Shown here piece by piece: positions 22,798-31,771 of a stretch of DNA of 64,000 nucleotides. A model generated the notes under the pieces. The model searched no databases. It saw only the letters and a program-made list of their open reading frames with translations, and was not told the origin of the DNA. A program made the translations under genes and the position numbers. Position 1 is the stretch's first letter; the number at the start of each line of letters is the position of its first letter. The stretch comes from RGIG2206 sp045577615 (lineage in GTDB: Bacteria; Bacillota; Clostridia; Oscillospirales; Acutalibacteraceae), in NCBI GenBank assembly GCA_045577615.1, contig JAZNIT010000064.1, forward strand, positions 16,727 to 80,726, in the 5' to 3' direction.

Positions 22798-24483
22798 TTA
22801 TAAAAAAACAAGTGCATTTACTATATTTTCATCAGGTGTGACGTACACAGTATTGTAATTATCGTAAATAACCATTCCGGGGGCTGATCCGTTTGGCTTT
22901 TTAACATTGCGAACAGGGCAATAATCAACAGGCACAGAAGATGAGTTTTTAGCGTCAGAATGGTATGCGCATAAGCACGCGGCCTCCATTATCGCTTGGT
23001 CAGAAACCTCCCTGCCCTGCGTATATATTATTGTGTGTGAGCCATGAATAGCTTTTGTATGCAGCCAAATATCATTCTTTGCAGCCGATTTGGTTAGTTG
23101 ATCATTCTGTCGGTTATTTCTGCCAACACAAATTTCAAAGCCGTCGGTTGACTTAAAGCGAAGAGGCGGCAACGCTTTGGGTGCCTTTTGCTTTTCTTTA
23201 CCACCCAAGCGAATATAGCTTTGCTCCATTAGTTCAAACTTAATTTCTGCCAGTTCCTGACGGGATTGAACTCGATTAAGCTCATCAGCGACACTACCTA
23301 AATATATGAGTTCGTTCTCGCCCTTTGCAATCAAATCGGCAAGCATATCTTTAGCGGTATTTGCCTTGCGATATTCTTTAAAATACCGTTGCGCATTTTG
23401 GGAAGGAGTCAAATCAGGCTTTAAAGGCACACGAATAAGGGCACACTCAGAGTCATAATAGTTTGGCAAATCAACAAAGGTTGAGCCCGGTGTTACGGCA
23501 TATAAATTGGCTTTTATCAGCTCACCGAATATTCTCAGCTTATCCATATCAGCGCAACGTTCAAGTTCACCCTTTTGCTTATCAATTCGTCGTGACGTGC
23601 GTTCAATAAGCACAGATACAGCCTTGCGCAGTTCTTGTGTGCGACGTCTAATATCTTCATCCTTTTGTCTGTTGGCATAAAAAATATCCAGCATTTGACT
23701 AAAGGAATCATATTCTATCAAATCAACCTCATCACCATATTGATTTATTGGCATATAAGTAAAATCATATGGCTGATTATTTTTGCGAATAACAATAGGC
23801 TTGCCGTTATTAACAAAGCCTCTGAAATAGTCAAGGGTGGCTGATATTCCGCTGCGCTTTGCATTGAAATCGATCTCTCGACTTACAAGGGGTGAAACAC
23901 CATCAATAACATCACAATACCCAAGGCCATTGTTTTGACCAAGCGCATTTATTATTTCTAAATTGTCGGTTTTTTCAAGGTTAAACTTTGATTGCGGCTC
24001 AGGCAGTTCATACTTGGCACCCGGAAGGATCATTCTTCCCTCGCATTGTGGATCAGTGCGACGAACAGCATCAATAATTTTGCCGTTGCAGGTCATAATC
24101 AAATTTGATTTTCTGCCAAGCATTTCTGCAATGATAGCCAGCTCAACCATATCACCCAACTCGTTGAATCCGCTAAAGTTGAAAGAAACAACTCTGTCAT
24201 AACCGTTTTGAGTTATAGATTCAAGACGAGCATTCGTAAAATGCTTTCGCATAAGCATACAGAACATGGGCGGAGTAGCAGGATTTTCAAAGGTGTAATC
24301 GGTAAATTGGACGCGCGGACCAAAACCGCTTATAGAAATAAGCAGTTTTTTACTAAACCCGCGATTACCAAGCAAAATTACAATATCATCCCTTGTTGGC
24401 TGATGAATCTTTTCTGCTCTGCTACCGATTGCAGATGATAATTCACGGCACATATTTGACATAAAAATTCCGTCAAATGGCAT
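22798..24483 (-). CDS. rqcH: NFACT family protein RqcH (ribosome quality control)
   Basis: RqcH binds stalled 50S subunits and recruits tRNA-Ala to add alanine tails to stuck peptides. The 561-residue protein has the NFACT-N domain (MPFDGIFMSNMCREL to about 200), a central coiled coil (about 270-430, rich in Arg, Glu and Lys) and the C-terminal NFACT-R domain with VGRNNRQNDQLT and DIWLHTKAIHGSH. All parts are present at usual size. It begins an apparent independent unit; the next upstream gene, nif3, is 11 bases away, so it may share that transcript. Confidence 0.93.
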   Translation of the reverse strand: MPFDGIFMSNMCRELSSAIGSRAEKIHQPTRDDIVILLGNRGFSKKLLISISGFGPRVQFTDYTFENPATPPMFCMLMRKHFTNARLESITQNGYDRVVSFNFSGFNELGDMVELAIIAEMLGRKSNLIMTCNGKIIDAVRRTDPQCEGRMILPGAKYELPEPQSKFNLEKTDNLEIINALGQNNGLGYCDVIDGVSPLVSREIDFNAKRSGISATLDYFRGFVNNGKPIVIRKNNQPYDFTYMPINQYGDEVDLIEYDSFSQMLDIFYANRQKDEDIRRRTQELRKAVSVLIERTSRRIDKQKGELERCADMDKLRIFGELIKANLYAVTPGSTFVDLPNYYDSECALIRVPLKPDLTPSQNAQRYFKEYRKANTAKDMLADLIAKGENELIYLGSVADELNRVQSRQELAEIKFELMEQSYIRLGGKEKQKAPKALPPLRFKSTDGFEICVGRNNRQNDQLTKSAAKNDIWLHTKAIHGSHTIIYTQGREVSDQAIMEAACLCAYHSDAKNSSSVPVDYCPVRNVKKPNGSAPGMVIYDNYNTVYVTPDENIVNALVFL

Positions 24484-24494
24484 TGCGCACCGCC

Positions 24495-25256
24495 TTATAA
24501 ATAATCAGCAGGATCCTTTTCGTCAATAACAATATAATCCAAACCTATTCTTTCAACCAAAGACTTAATTATAGACTTCGCATTTTCTTCGGTTGCAAAA
24601 TGGCCACATTCAAACAAACCTAAACCTATCTGTGCAGCCAGAAGTCGTTCGTGATGCTTACACTCACCTGTTACTAAAGCATCAGCTCCTGCATTTTTAG
24701 CAGCAATAATAAAATCGCCGCCTGCGCCGCCACAAACTGCAGCCTTTGTTACGGGGCCATCGTTAGCAACAAACTTTATACCTTTGCAACTAATGCTGTT
24801 TTTTAAATAAGCAGCAAAAGATTTGGCCGAAACAGCGCTGATTTTGCCGATTCTCGCCATCGGTACATCGCCGCTATTTTCTAACGGGGCAACATCCTTC
24901 AAGCCTATAATTTTAGCGAGATTATCATTAATTCCTCCAATAGCAGCATCCAAATTTGTGTGAGCGCTGATAACAGATAAACCTCTACTGATTGCAGCAT
25001 AAACAACGCTGTCACTATCAATGCTCTTCATAGAAGAAAAAATAATAGGGTGATGTGTGATAAGCAACTGACAGCCATTATCAGCAGCGGCATTAACAGT
25101 ATCAATTGTTGCATCAAGAGCAATAGCAACCTTAGTTACAACCTTTTCTTTGCTACCAATGAGCAACCCTGAATTATCAAAATCCAATTGAGTATTAAAA
25201 GGCGCAAAGTTGTTTATAGCCTCATAAACCTCAGCAACAGTAATCATCATACTCAC
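24495..25256 (-). CDS. Nif3-like dinuclear metal centre protein
   Basis: 253 residues of the DUF34/YqfO family. Metal ligands are visible in LLITHHPIIF, SAHTNLDAA and the C-terminal ECGHFATEE. The function is poorly defined; links to GTP cyclohydrolase-type folds and metal handling have been proposed. Its start overlaps the end of trmK by 4 bases, and trmK-nif3 is a conserved pair in Firmicutes. Confidence 0.94.
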   Translation of the reverse strand: MSMMITVAEVYEAINNFAPFNTQLDFDNSGLLIGSKEKVVTKVAIALDATIDTVNAAADNGCQLLITHHPIIFSSMKSIDSDSVVYAAISRGLSVISAHTNLDAAIGGINDNLAKIIGLKDVAPLENSGDVPMARIGKISAVSAKSFAAYLKNSISCKGIKFVANDGPVTKAAVCGGAGGDFIIAAKNAGADALVTGECKHHERLLAAQIGLGLFECGHFATEENAKSIIKSLVERIGLDYIVIDEKDPADYL

Positions 25257-25924
25257 TCCAATCGTTCTTTAATTGCAGATATAATTTTCAACAGCTCAGC
25301 CCTCTCGTTAGGCTTATCTGTATTCAAAAGCATCTGCACGTGTTTTTCTAATCTTTTTAATTGGGCTTCTAAATATTCCCTACCGTGTGGTTGGTCCACG
25401 GTAACATTGCCAACCAAAAGGTAATCTGCGGATATATCTGTGTTTTCGCCGGTATAATAAACCGACAGCACTATGTACAATCGCTTACCATCTTTAACAA
25501 GCACTTCCTCATCCACCCTAAAGCCGTTGCTTGAAAGATACGATCTCAAATCGTCTACTGCACTCATCGGTTGTAAAACAAGATGAATATCAGGCGATTT
25601 TACCCACTTGGCGTTATCGATAATGGTCGCAATCAACTCGCCACCCATTCCACAGATAACGATGTCATCCACCTCGTTATCTTTAACGCCCTGCAATCCG
25701 TCGCAAAGCCTTAATTCAATCTTTTCAGTAAGATTATACTCATTCAATGTGTTCAACGCATTATCAAGAGGGCCCTTAACTATATCGCAAGCAATAGCAG
25801 AAACTACCCGCCCGCTTAACACAAGGTAAGCAGGCAGGTAGGCGTGATCGGTACCAATATCGGCCAAACGGCTGTTTTGACGAACAAGTTCGGCAGCAGT
25901 TTTCAGTCTTGAACCGATATTCAT
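25253..25924 (-). CDS. trmK: tRNA (adenine-22-N1)-methyltransferase
   Basis: TrmK methylates A22 in the D loop of tRNAs. The 223-residue protein opens with SRLKTAAELVRQNSRLADIG and then TDHAYLPAYLV, the SAM motif I signature of this family, followed by ICGMGGELIATII (motif IV region) and LVLQPMSAVDDLRSYL. It overlaps nif3 by 4 bases and the DUF1858 gene by one base, which indicates a tight operon. Confidence 0.95.
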   Translation of the reverse strand: MNIGSRLKTAAELVRQNSRLADIGTDHAYLPAYLVLSGRVVSAIACDIVKGPLDNALNTLNEYNLTEKIELRLCDGLQGVKDNEVDDIVICGMGGELIATIIDNAKWVKSPDIHLVLQPMSAVDDLRSYLSSNGFRVDEEVLVKDGKRLYIVLSVYYTGENTDISADYLLVGNVTVDQPHGREYLEAQLKRLEKHVQMLLNTDKPNERAELLKIISAIKERLE

Positions 25925-26127
25925 TACTCTTTAGAAGCCAAGAAAGCGTTGATTTTTTCAACCATCTCATCAGCATCTACACCGTGTACAGCGCAGGCTG
26001 CTTCAAGAGATTCGCCACGTGCTGAAGGACAGCCGAGGCAATGCATACCCATCTCAAAAAAGAAGGGAGCAGTTTCAATATCCATATCGAGAATATCACC
26101 AATTATCATATCTTTAGAAATTTTCAT
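25924..26127 (-). CDS. DUF1858 domain protein
   Basis: 67 residues. ISKDMIIGDILDMDIETAPF, then MGMHCLGCPSARGESLEAAC, is the DUF1858 hallmark with the CxxC pair. The domain is thought to bind metal or take part in disulfide or hybrid-cluster chemistry, but its reaction is unknown. It leads the DUF1858-trmK-nif3 operon and has an AGGAGG ribosome site. Confidence 0.95.
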   Translation of the reverse strand: MKISKDMIIGDILDMDIETAPFFFEMGMHCLGCPSARGESLEAACAVHGVDADEMVEKINAFLASKE

Positions 26128-26140
26128 AATAAACCTCCTA

Positions 26141-28021
26141 TTATTCGGTTACGATTGCATCACCATTTGAAGTCATAAGCTTTTCAAACTGATCTGCATC
26201 CATTTTTTCATTTTCAAACAAGAACTTGGCAACCTCATGCAGCTTTGCCATATTGTTACGCAATATTTCAAGTGCACAGTTGTGCTGGGTTTTAACAATC
26301 AAATCAGTTTCTTCATCAATTAAAGCAGCAATCTTTTCTGAATAATTGGGAGTAGAACTGAAATCTCTGCCAAGGAAGACCTCGTTGTCATCTTTACCAA
26401 ACACAATCGGTCCAAGTTTTTCGCTCATACCGTAGCGGGTAATCATTGTGCGGGCAATGTTAGTAGCGCGCTCAATATCGTTGGATGCACCGGTGCAAAT
26501 ATCATCCTGAGTGAGTTCTTCTGCAGCGCGACCGCCAAGCAACGAAGCAATATCTTCAAGCAGTTCCTTTTTAGAGGTATGGCCCTTATCCTCAGTAGGC
26601 AGGTACATAGTGTAGCCTGCAGCCATACCACGGGGAACAATTGAAATTTGATGAACGGGATCCTGAGTAGGCAGAAAATAAGAAACTATTGCGTGACCGG
26701 CCTCGTGATAAGAGGTGATGAGCTTATCTTTATCAGAGATAATGTGACTCTTCTTCTCAGCACCCATAACAACCTTTATGGTTGCTTCTTCAATATTCTC
26801 TTCTGTGATCGACTTATTACCCTTTCTTACAGCCAACAAAGCTGCTTCGTTAAGCAGATTTTCAAGGTCAGCTCCGGTAAATCCTGCCGATGAACGGGCA
26901 ATGGTCTTCAAAGAAACATCGGGAGCGAGAGGCTTACCTCTTGCGTGAACTTTGAGTATTTCTTCACGGCCCTTTGCATCAGGATAATTAACTGTAACCT
27001 GACGATCAAATCGACCGGGACGAAGCAACGCCTTATCAAGAATATCGGGGCGGTTAGTAGCTGCAATGATGATAACACCTTCATTTGCACCAAAACCATC
27101 CATCTCAACGAGCAATTGGTTGAGGGTTTGCTCACGCTCGTCATGACCGCCACCGAGTCCTGCGCCCCTCTGTCTGCCCACAGCGTCAATTTCGTCAATA
27201 AAGATGATAGCGGGAGATTGTTTTTTAGCCTGATCGAACAAGTCGCGAACACGCGATGCACCAACACCAACAAACATTTCAACGAAATCAGAGCCTGAAA
27301 TAGAGAAAAACGGAACACCGGCTTCACCGGCTACAGCACGGGCAAGCAAAGTTTTACCTGTTCCGGGAGGGCCAACCAAAAGCACTCCCTTAGGAATTCT
27401 TGCACCCATATCATTGAACTTTTTAGGAGCCTTCAAAAACTCAACAATCTCTACAAGCTCAGCCTTTTCCTCATCTGCACCTGCAACATCGGCAAAGGTA
27501 GTTTTGCGTTTGTCACTTTCGGGCTTACGAGCTTTTATTTTGCCAAACGACATAGTTTTGTCGTCGCCCATCATTTTGCCCATACGACGAGACATAATCA
27601 TCCAGAAGATGACAACTACAACAATCATAATTGCCATAGGAATCAAGTCGGTCAGCCATCCGGTGTCGGCACCGCGCTCGAGGTCATAGACAATTTTATT
27701 GTCTTTGTTGGCAGGGTCTTGATTATATTTACGGATTTGTTCGTTAACGTCATCTATAAAAAGGCTAACAGATGCAAGCGTAACGCTATACTTTTTATCT
27801 GCTTCTTTGTTGCCAACCTTTTCTTTGAGAACATAGGTCAGTTCTCCTGTTGAAGGATTAACAGAAAACTCTTTAATATTACCATCATCAAAATACTCAA
27901 TTATCTGAGAATATTTTTCCTTTTCCACTTCATAAAAATTGTTAATCATAATTCCAACGCCAACAATAGCGACTATTGGAATAATTATAAAAATCAATAT
28001 GTTACGTATACTTTTGTTCAA
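26141..28021 (-). CDS. ftsH: ATP-dependent zinc metalloprotease FtsH
   Basis: FtsH is a membrane-anchored AAA+ protease that degrades unassembled membrane proteins and regulators. The 626-residue protein has two membrane segments (about 8-26 and 124-143) around an extracytoplasmic domain. Walker A is GPPGTGKT (217-224), with IIFIDEIDA, the arginine-finger region and zinc motif HEAGH (439-443). The start is TTG with GGAGG 9 bases upstream. It follows hpt by 16 bases, the common tilS-hpt-ftsH order. Confidence 0.98.
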   Translation of the reverse strand: MNKSIRNILIFIIIPIVAIVGVGIMINNFYEVEKEKYSQIIEYFDDGNIKEFSVNPSTGELTYVLKEKVGNKEADKKYSVTLASVSLFIDDVNEQIRKYNQDPANKDNKIVYDLERGADTGWLTDLIPMAIMIVVVVIFWMIMSRRMGKMMGDDKTMSFGKIKARKPESDKRKTTFADVAGADEEKAELVEIVEFLKAPKKFNDMGARIPKGVLLVGPPGTGKTLLARAVAGEAGVPFFSISGSDFVEMFVGVGASRVRDLFDQAKKQSPAIIFIDEIDAVGRQRGAGLGGGHDEREQTLNQLLVEMDGFGANEGVIIIAATNRPDILDKALLRPGRFDRQVTVNYPDAKGREEILKVHARGKPLAPDVSLKTIARSSAGFTGADLENLLNEAALLAVRKGNKSITEENIEEATIKVVMGAEKKSHIISDKDKLITSYHEAGHAIVSYFLPTQDPVHQISIVPRGMAAGYTMYLPTEDKGHTSKKELLEDIASLLGGRAAEELTQDDICTGASNDIERATNIARTMITRYGMSEKLGPIVFGKDDNEVFLGRDFSSTPNYSEKIAALIDEETDLIVKTQHNCALEILRNNMAKLHEVAKFLFENEKMDADQFEKLMTSNGDAIVTE

Positions 28022-28037
28022 AATTCAAATCCTCCAA

Positions 28038-28586
28038 TTATTCATCAGATGCGTAAACGAATGGATGAGGGGTGCCAAGAAAAGGCAAGTTGCGGTACTT
28101 TTCATCAAAGTCAAGACCATAACCAACAACAAACTGATCCTCAACCACGGCACCAACGTAGTCGGCTTTAATATCTGCAGTACGACGGGCAGGCTTATCA
28201 AGAAAAGTGCAGATTTTAATGCTCTTTGCACCACGCTGTGCCAACAAGTCACGCACGTTATAAAGAGTATTGCCCGAATCAAGAATATCCTCAACCAAAA
28301 GAAGGTCATATCCGTGCAGGTCAATATCAAGATCCTTAATAATTTTTACATTGCCGGTTGAGCGTGTTGAAGTACCATAAGAAGATACACACATAAAATC
28401 AATTCTGCAGGTTGTATCAATAGCACGCATAAGGTCGCTCATAAAAACAACCGAGCCCTTTAAAATGCTGACCATAAGAAGATTTTTGTCCCTATAATCT
28501 TCGGTAATTTGCTTGCCAAGTCTGCTTATAATCTCGGCAATTTGCTCCTCTGAAAGCAAAACCTCTTTAATATCATCTTTAAGCAT
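28038..28586 (-). CDS. hpt: Hypoxanthine phosphoribosyltransferase
   Basis: Hpt salvages hypoxanthine and guanine with PRPP. The 182-residue protein shows the PRPP-binding signature LLVEDILDSGNTL, the flexible-loop region SYGTSTRSTG and the C-terminal VGYGLDFDEKYRNLP. I chose the ATG at 28586 (MLKDDIKEV), which follows AGGGGGA; six upstream in-frame codons lack a ribosome site. The start overlaps tilS by 8 bases. Confidence 0.96.
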   Translation of the reverse strand: MLKDDIKEVLLSEEQIAEIISRLGKQITEDYRDKNLLMVSILKGSVVFMSDLMRAIDTTCRIDFMCVSSYGTSTRSTGNVKIIKDLDIDLHGYDLLLVEDILDSGNTLYNVRDLLAQRGAKSIKICTFLDKPARRTADIKADYVGAVVEDQFVVGYGLDFDEKYRNLPFLGTPHPFVYASDE

Positions 28587-29898
28587 TATTTTTCCCCCTG
28601 CCATTGATAATAATCACGTTTTTAGTATTTTCATCAGGTAAAACCCTTTGTGCAATTCCGCAACCATAAGCATAAATTAAGCCCAGATCATCACTTACAA
28701 CCGGATACGCATCCCTTTGTTCGTCGGGTATGTGTTTCTCATTCATAAGCTTGCGAAGCTGTTTGTTTGGGCGACCTTTAATTTTAATGGTATCCCCTGC
28801 TTTGCGGCATCTTATTATCGCTTTGCCAACTATTTTATCACAATCAATTGCATTATTTATCAACAAATTATTAACGGAAAGTGTTTTTGTTTCAAAATTC
28901 AAAACAAAGTCACCAAACTCAACGTCTCCGTTAGAAATTTGGAGTTCCTCGTTGCATTTATTGGCCGATTGATAAAACTGCAAGATTTTACCTGCAGAAG
29001 CAAACCAGCCGTTATACAACTGAATTTTTCCACCATCAGTTACAATTTCACACAATTGATTGGTCTTTAAACTGTCAGGATATTTGCCTATAGCATCAAA
29101 TGCTGCAATTCTGACTGCACGAGCTAAAACAGGCTTATAGGTTGACAAAAGTGTTTCACAAGAATATCCATCTGCACACTTACTTTGTTTTAACAGGTCA
29201 ACAGCCATTTTATTAAGCATATCGTCCACAGCGCGAAGCTGATTAGATGTTTCGCGAACTGAAAACTCAAAAGATGAATTTATATCTTTTAGCCTTGGCA
29301 CGATGTTATGACGAATAAAATTGCGAGTATAATCGTCGGTCAAATTAGTGCTGTCAGTAACATATTTCAGCTCATTAAGTGCACAATACTCTTCAACCAT
29401 TTCTCTTGTGCAATCAATCAACGGACGTATGTACCCCTCACGTTTAGAAGGAATACCGGCAAGGCCCGATACACCGGTGCCGCGAGCAAGATTAAACAGC
29501 ACTGTTTCAGCATTGTCAGAGGCGGTATGAGCGGTTGCAACAATCCAGCCCTCATTTATCATTCGATCAAAAATCTCATAACGCAATCGTCGGGCACAAA
29601 GTTCTGTGCTTTCACCGCTTAACTCAGATTCCTTTGCAACATCAACACTGTAAGCCAAGAAGGTTATACCTTGTTGCTCACAAAACTGCTTTGCAAAGGT
29701 TTCATCCGCATCCGATTCAGCACCTCGCAATTGATGGTTAATATGGATGGCGCACAGTTTAAACTCATTAACTTCTGCAAGCTTGCACAGTAAATGAAGC
29801 AATGCCGTTGAGTCAGCGCCGCCGGAAAAGGCAACCGCTATTGACGAGCCATTGCAAACGCCTAGTTTGCCCAAGGCACTTTGAATTTTAGTTATCAT
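28579..29898 (-). CDS. tilS: tRNA(Ile)-lysidine synthetase
   Basis: TilS converts C34 of the CAU-anticodon tRNA-Ile to lysidine, which prevents AUA misreading as Met. The 439-residue protein has the PP-loop SGGADS (25-30), the N-terminal ATPase domain with HINHQLRGAESDAD, and C-terminal substrate-binding domains ending in CRKAGDTIKIKGRPNKQLRK. It overlaps dnaB at its start by 11 bases and hpt at its end. Confidence 0.96.
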   Translation of the reverse strand: MITKIQSALGKLGVCNGSSIAVAFSGGADSTALLHLLCKLAEVNEFKLCAIHINHQLRGAESDADETFAKQFCEQQGITFLAYSVDVAKESELSGESTELCARRLRYEIFDRMINEGWIVATAHTASDNAETVLFNLARGTGVSGLAGIPSKREGYIRPLIDCTREMVEEYCALNELKYVTDSTNLTDDYTRNFIRHNIVPRLKDINSSFEFSVRETSNQLRAVDDMLNKMAVDLLKQSKCADGYSCETLLSTYKPVLARAVRIAAFDAIGKYPDSLKTNQLCEIVTDGGKIQLYNGWFASAGKILQFYQSANKCNEELQISNGDVEFGDFVLNFETKTLSVNNLLINNAIDCDKIVGKAIIRCRKAGDTIKIKGRPNKQLRKLMNEKHIPDEQRDAYPVVSDDLGLIYAYGCGIAQRVLPDENTKNVIIINGRGKNNA

Positions 29899-31258
29899 CC
29901 TTTTGTACCGAAGTGAAACGGGTAAACTGACCGTCCCAATACATTTCTATATCTCCGACCTCACCGTGACGGTTTTTAGCAACAATACAAGTTGCCTTAT
30001 GCTCGTCCGCAGGTTGCTCAGGATTAGTATTTCGATAATAATTTTCGCGATGGAGGAAAAGAACAATATCAGCATCCTGCTCAATTGAACCTGAATCACG
30101 CAAGCTGGTAAGAGAGGGCTTGTTAGACTCCTTCTCTGCAGCATTGGGACGGCGCAACTGCGAGCAAACAATAACGGGAATATTGAGTTCTTTTGCCATC
30201 AATTTAAGTTCACGGGTGATTTCAGTAATAACTTGAACACGGTTTTCAATGCGTTTATCAGAAGGCTCCATAAGGCCCAAATAGTCCACAATGATAAGAT
30301 CTGCTGTACCTAAACGGCGAACCTTTGCTTTCATTTTAGGCACTGAAATGCCGGGAGTTTCATCAACATAAATGTTACATCCTGCAAGAACATCGGCTGC
30401 TTGAGCAAGACGAGTCCATTCGTTGCCTGCGATTTTACCTGTACGAAGTTTTTCGCTCTTTATGCAGGCCTCAGCGGAAAGCAAGCGCTGTGCCAATTGG
30501 TCGCGGCTCATTTCGAGAGAGAAGAAGCAAACCGTTTTACGTTCTTTAACAGCAACGTTTCTTGCAATGTTAAGGGCAAAGCTGGTTTTACCCATACCGG
30601 GACGGGCACCCAAAATGATAAGATCCGACTTATTAAGACCTGTAATCATTTCATCAAGTCGAGTAATACCGGTAGGAATACCTATGTAATCGTCTCTTTT
30701 TTCGGGATCGTTCAAAGCGTCAATACGGGCAATAGTTTCACCACTGATAACATCTCTAATGTGCTTGAGGCCTTCAACATCCCTACCCTGACGGATATTA
30801 TAGATGCTGCGTTCAGCCGAATCAATCAAGGTGTTAACATCGGTTGCGCCGTCTTCAACCTCAGTGACAATCTTTCTGCCTGCCTGAAGCAACGAGCGAG
30901 CAAAATATTTATCGCGAACAATAGCGGCGTAAGATCCAACGTTCGCTGAGCTAGATACCGATTGAGCAAGATTCATCAAATAGCTCTTGCCGCCTGCATC
31001 GTCATATACACCATCTCTCTTAAGTGCTTCAAGAACAGTAATAGGATCAATACTTTCACCCTTTGTGCTCATCGAAAGCATAGCAGAGAAAATGGCTTTA
31101 TGCTGAGGCATATAGAAATGGTCAGAGGTAAGCACCGCATTAACCACATCCATTGCGTCAGGATCAATCAGCATACAACCAAGCACCGATTGTTCAGCTT
31201 CGGCACTAAAAGGAACCTGCTGACTGCCAAATGCGTCATATTGTAAATTATCGGACAT
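29888..31258 (-). CDS. dnaB: Replicative DNA helicase DnaB
   Basis: The 456-residue hexameric helicase has the N-terminal DnaB domain (PFSAEAEQSVLGCMLID), Walker A GARPGMGKT (217-225), Walker B around LIIVDYLGLM and the C-terminal RDSGSIEQDADIVLFLHRE. I chose the ATG at 31258, 8 bases from AAGGAG. The rplI-dnaB order with gdpP upstream is standard in Firmicutes. No intein is present. Confidence 0.97.
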   Translation of the reverse strand: MSDNLQYDAFGSQQVPFSAEAEQSVLGCMLIDPDAMDVVNAVLTSDHFYMPQHKAIFSAMLSMSTKGESIDPITVLEALKRDGVYDDAGGKSYLMNLAQSVSSSANVGSYAAIVRDKYFARSLLQAGRKIVTEVEDGATDVNTLIDSAERSIYNIRQGRDVEGLKHIRDVISGETIARIDALNDPEKRDDYIGIPTGITRLDEMITGLNKSDLIILGARPGMGKTSFALNIARNVAVKERKTVCFFSLEMSRDQLAQRLLSAEACIKSEKLRTGKIAGNEWTRLAQAADVLAGCNIYVDETPGISVPKMKAKVRRLGTADLIIVDYLGLMEPSDKRIENRVQVITEITRELKLMAKELNIPVIVCSQLRRPNAAEKESNKPSLTSLRDSGSIEQDADIVLFLHRENYYRNTNPEQPADEHKATCIVAKNRHGEVGDIEMYWDGQFTRFTSVQKDDN

Positions 31259-31303
31259 AATAATTCTCCTTAACACAAAGCATTTTGCTTTGTGATGGTT
31301 TTA

Positions 31304-31750
31304 TTATTCGGTTGCAGTAACAGTAAGTGTGAAGGAAGCTGAAATTCCGTTATACAAGCGAGCTTCAACAGTGTAGTCACCAACTGATTTAACGTCTTTC
31401 ATACTGAGTTTTCTGCGGTCAATATCAACCTTAAACTGTGATTTAAGGGCATCGGCAACCTCTTTAGAGGTTATAGAGCCGAAAAGCTTGCCGCTAGCGC
31501 CTGCTTTAACGCAAAGGCTAACGGTTTTGCCGCTTATAGTATCAGCAGTTGCCTGTGCAGCGGCCTTCTCCTGAGCGATATGATGAGCCTTAGACTCTTC
31601 TCTTGATTTTAGTTCGGTCAATGCTTGAGCGTCTGCATTGATTGCAAGTCCGCGGGGTAACAAGAAATTGCGTGCGTATCCATCAGATACATTAACCATC
31701 TCACCTTTTTTGCCTTGACCTTTTACATCAGCGGTCAGAATAACCTTCAT
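31304..31750 (-). CDS. rplI: Ribosomal protein bL9
   Basis: 148 residues. The N-terminal rRNA-binding domain carries the signature DVKGQGKKGEMVNVSDGYAR and NFLLPRGLA. A long connecting helix and a C-terminal domain (SVGDYTVEARLYNGI) follow. Length is normal. It sits between gdpP (21 bases) and dnaB (45 bases). Confidence 0.98.
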   Translation of the reverse strand: MKVILTADVKGQGKKGEMVNVSDGYARNFLLPRGLAINADAQALTELKSREESKAHHIAQEKAAAQATADTISGKTVSLCVKAGASGKLFGSITSKEVADALKSQFKVDIDRRKLSMKDVKSVGDYTVEARLYNGISASFTLTVTATE

Positions 31751-31771
31751 TTATATCAAATCCTTTCTGGT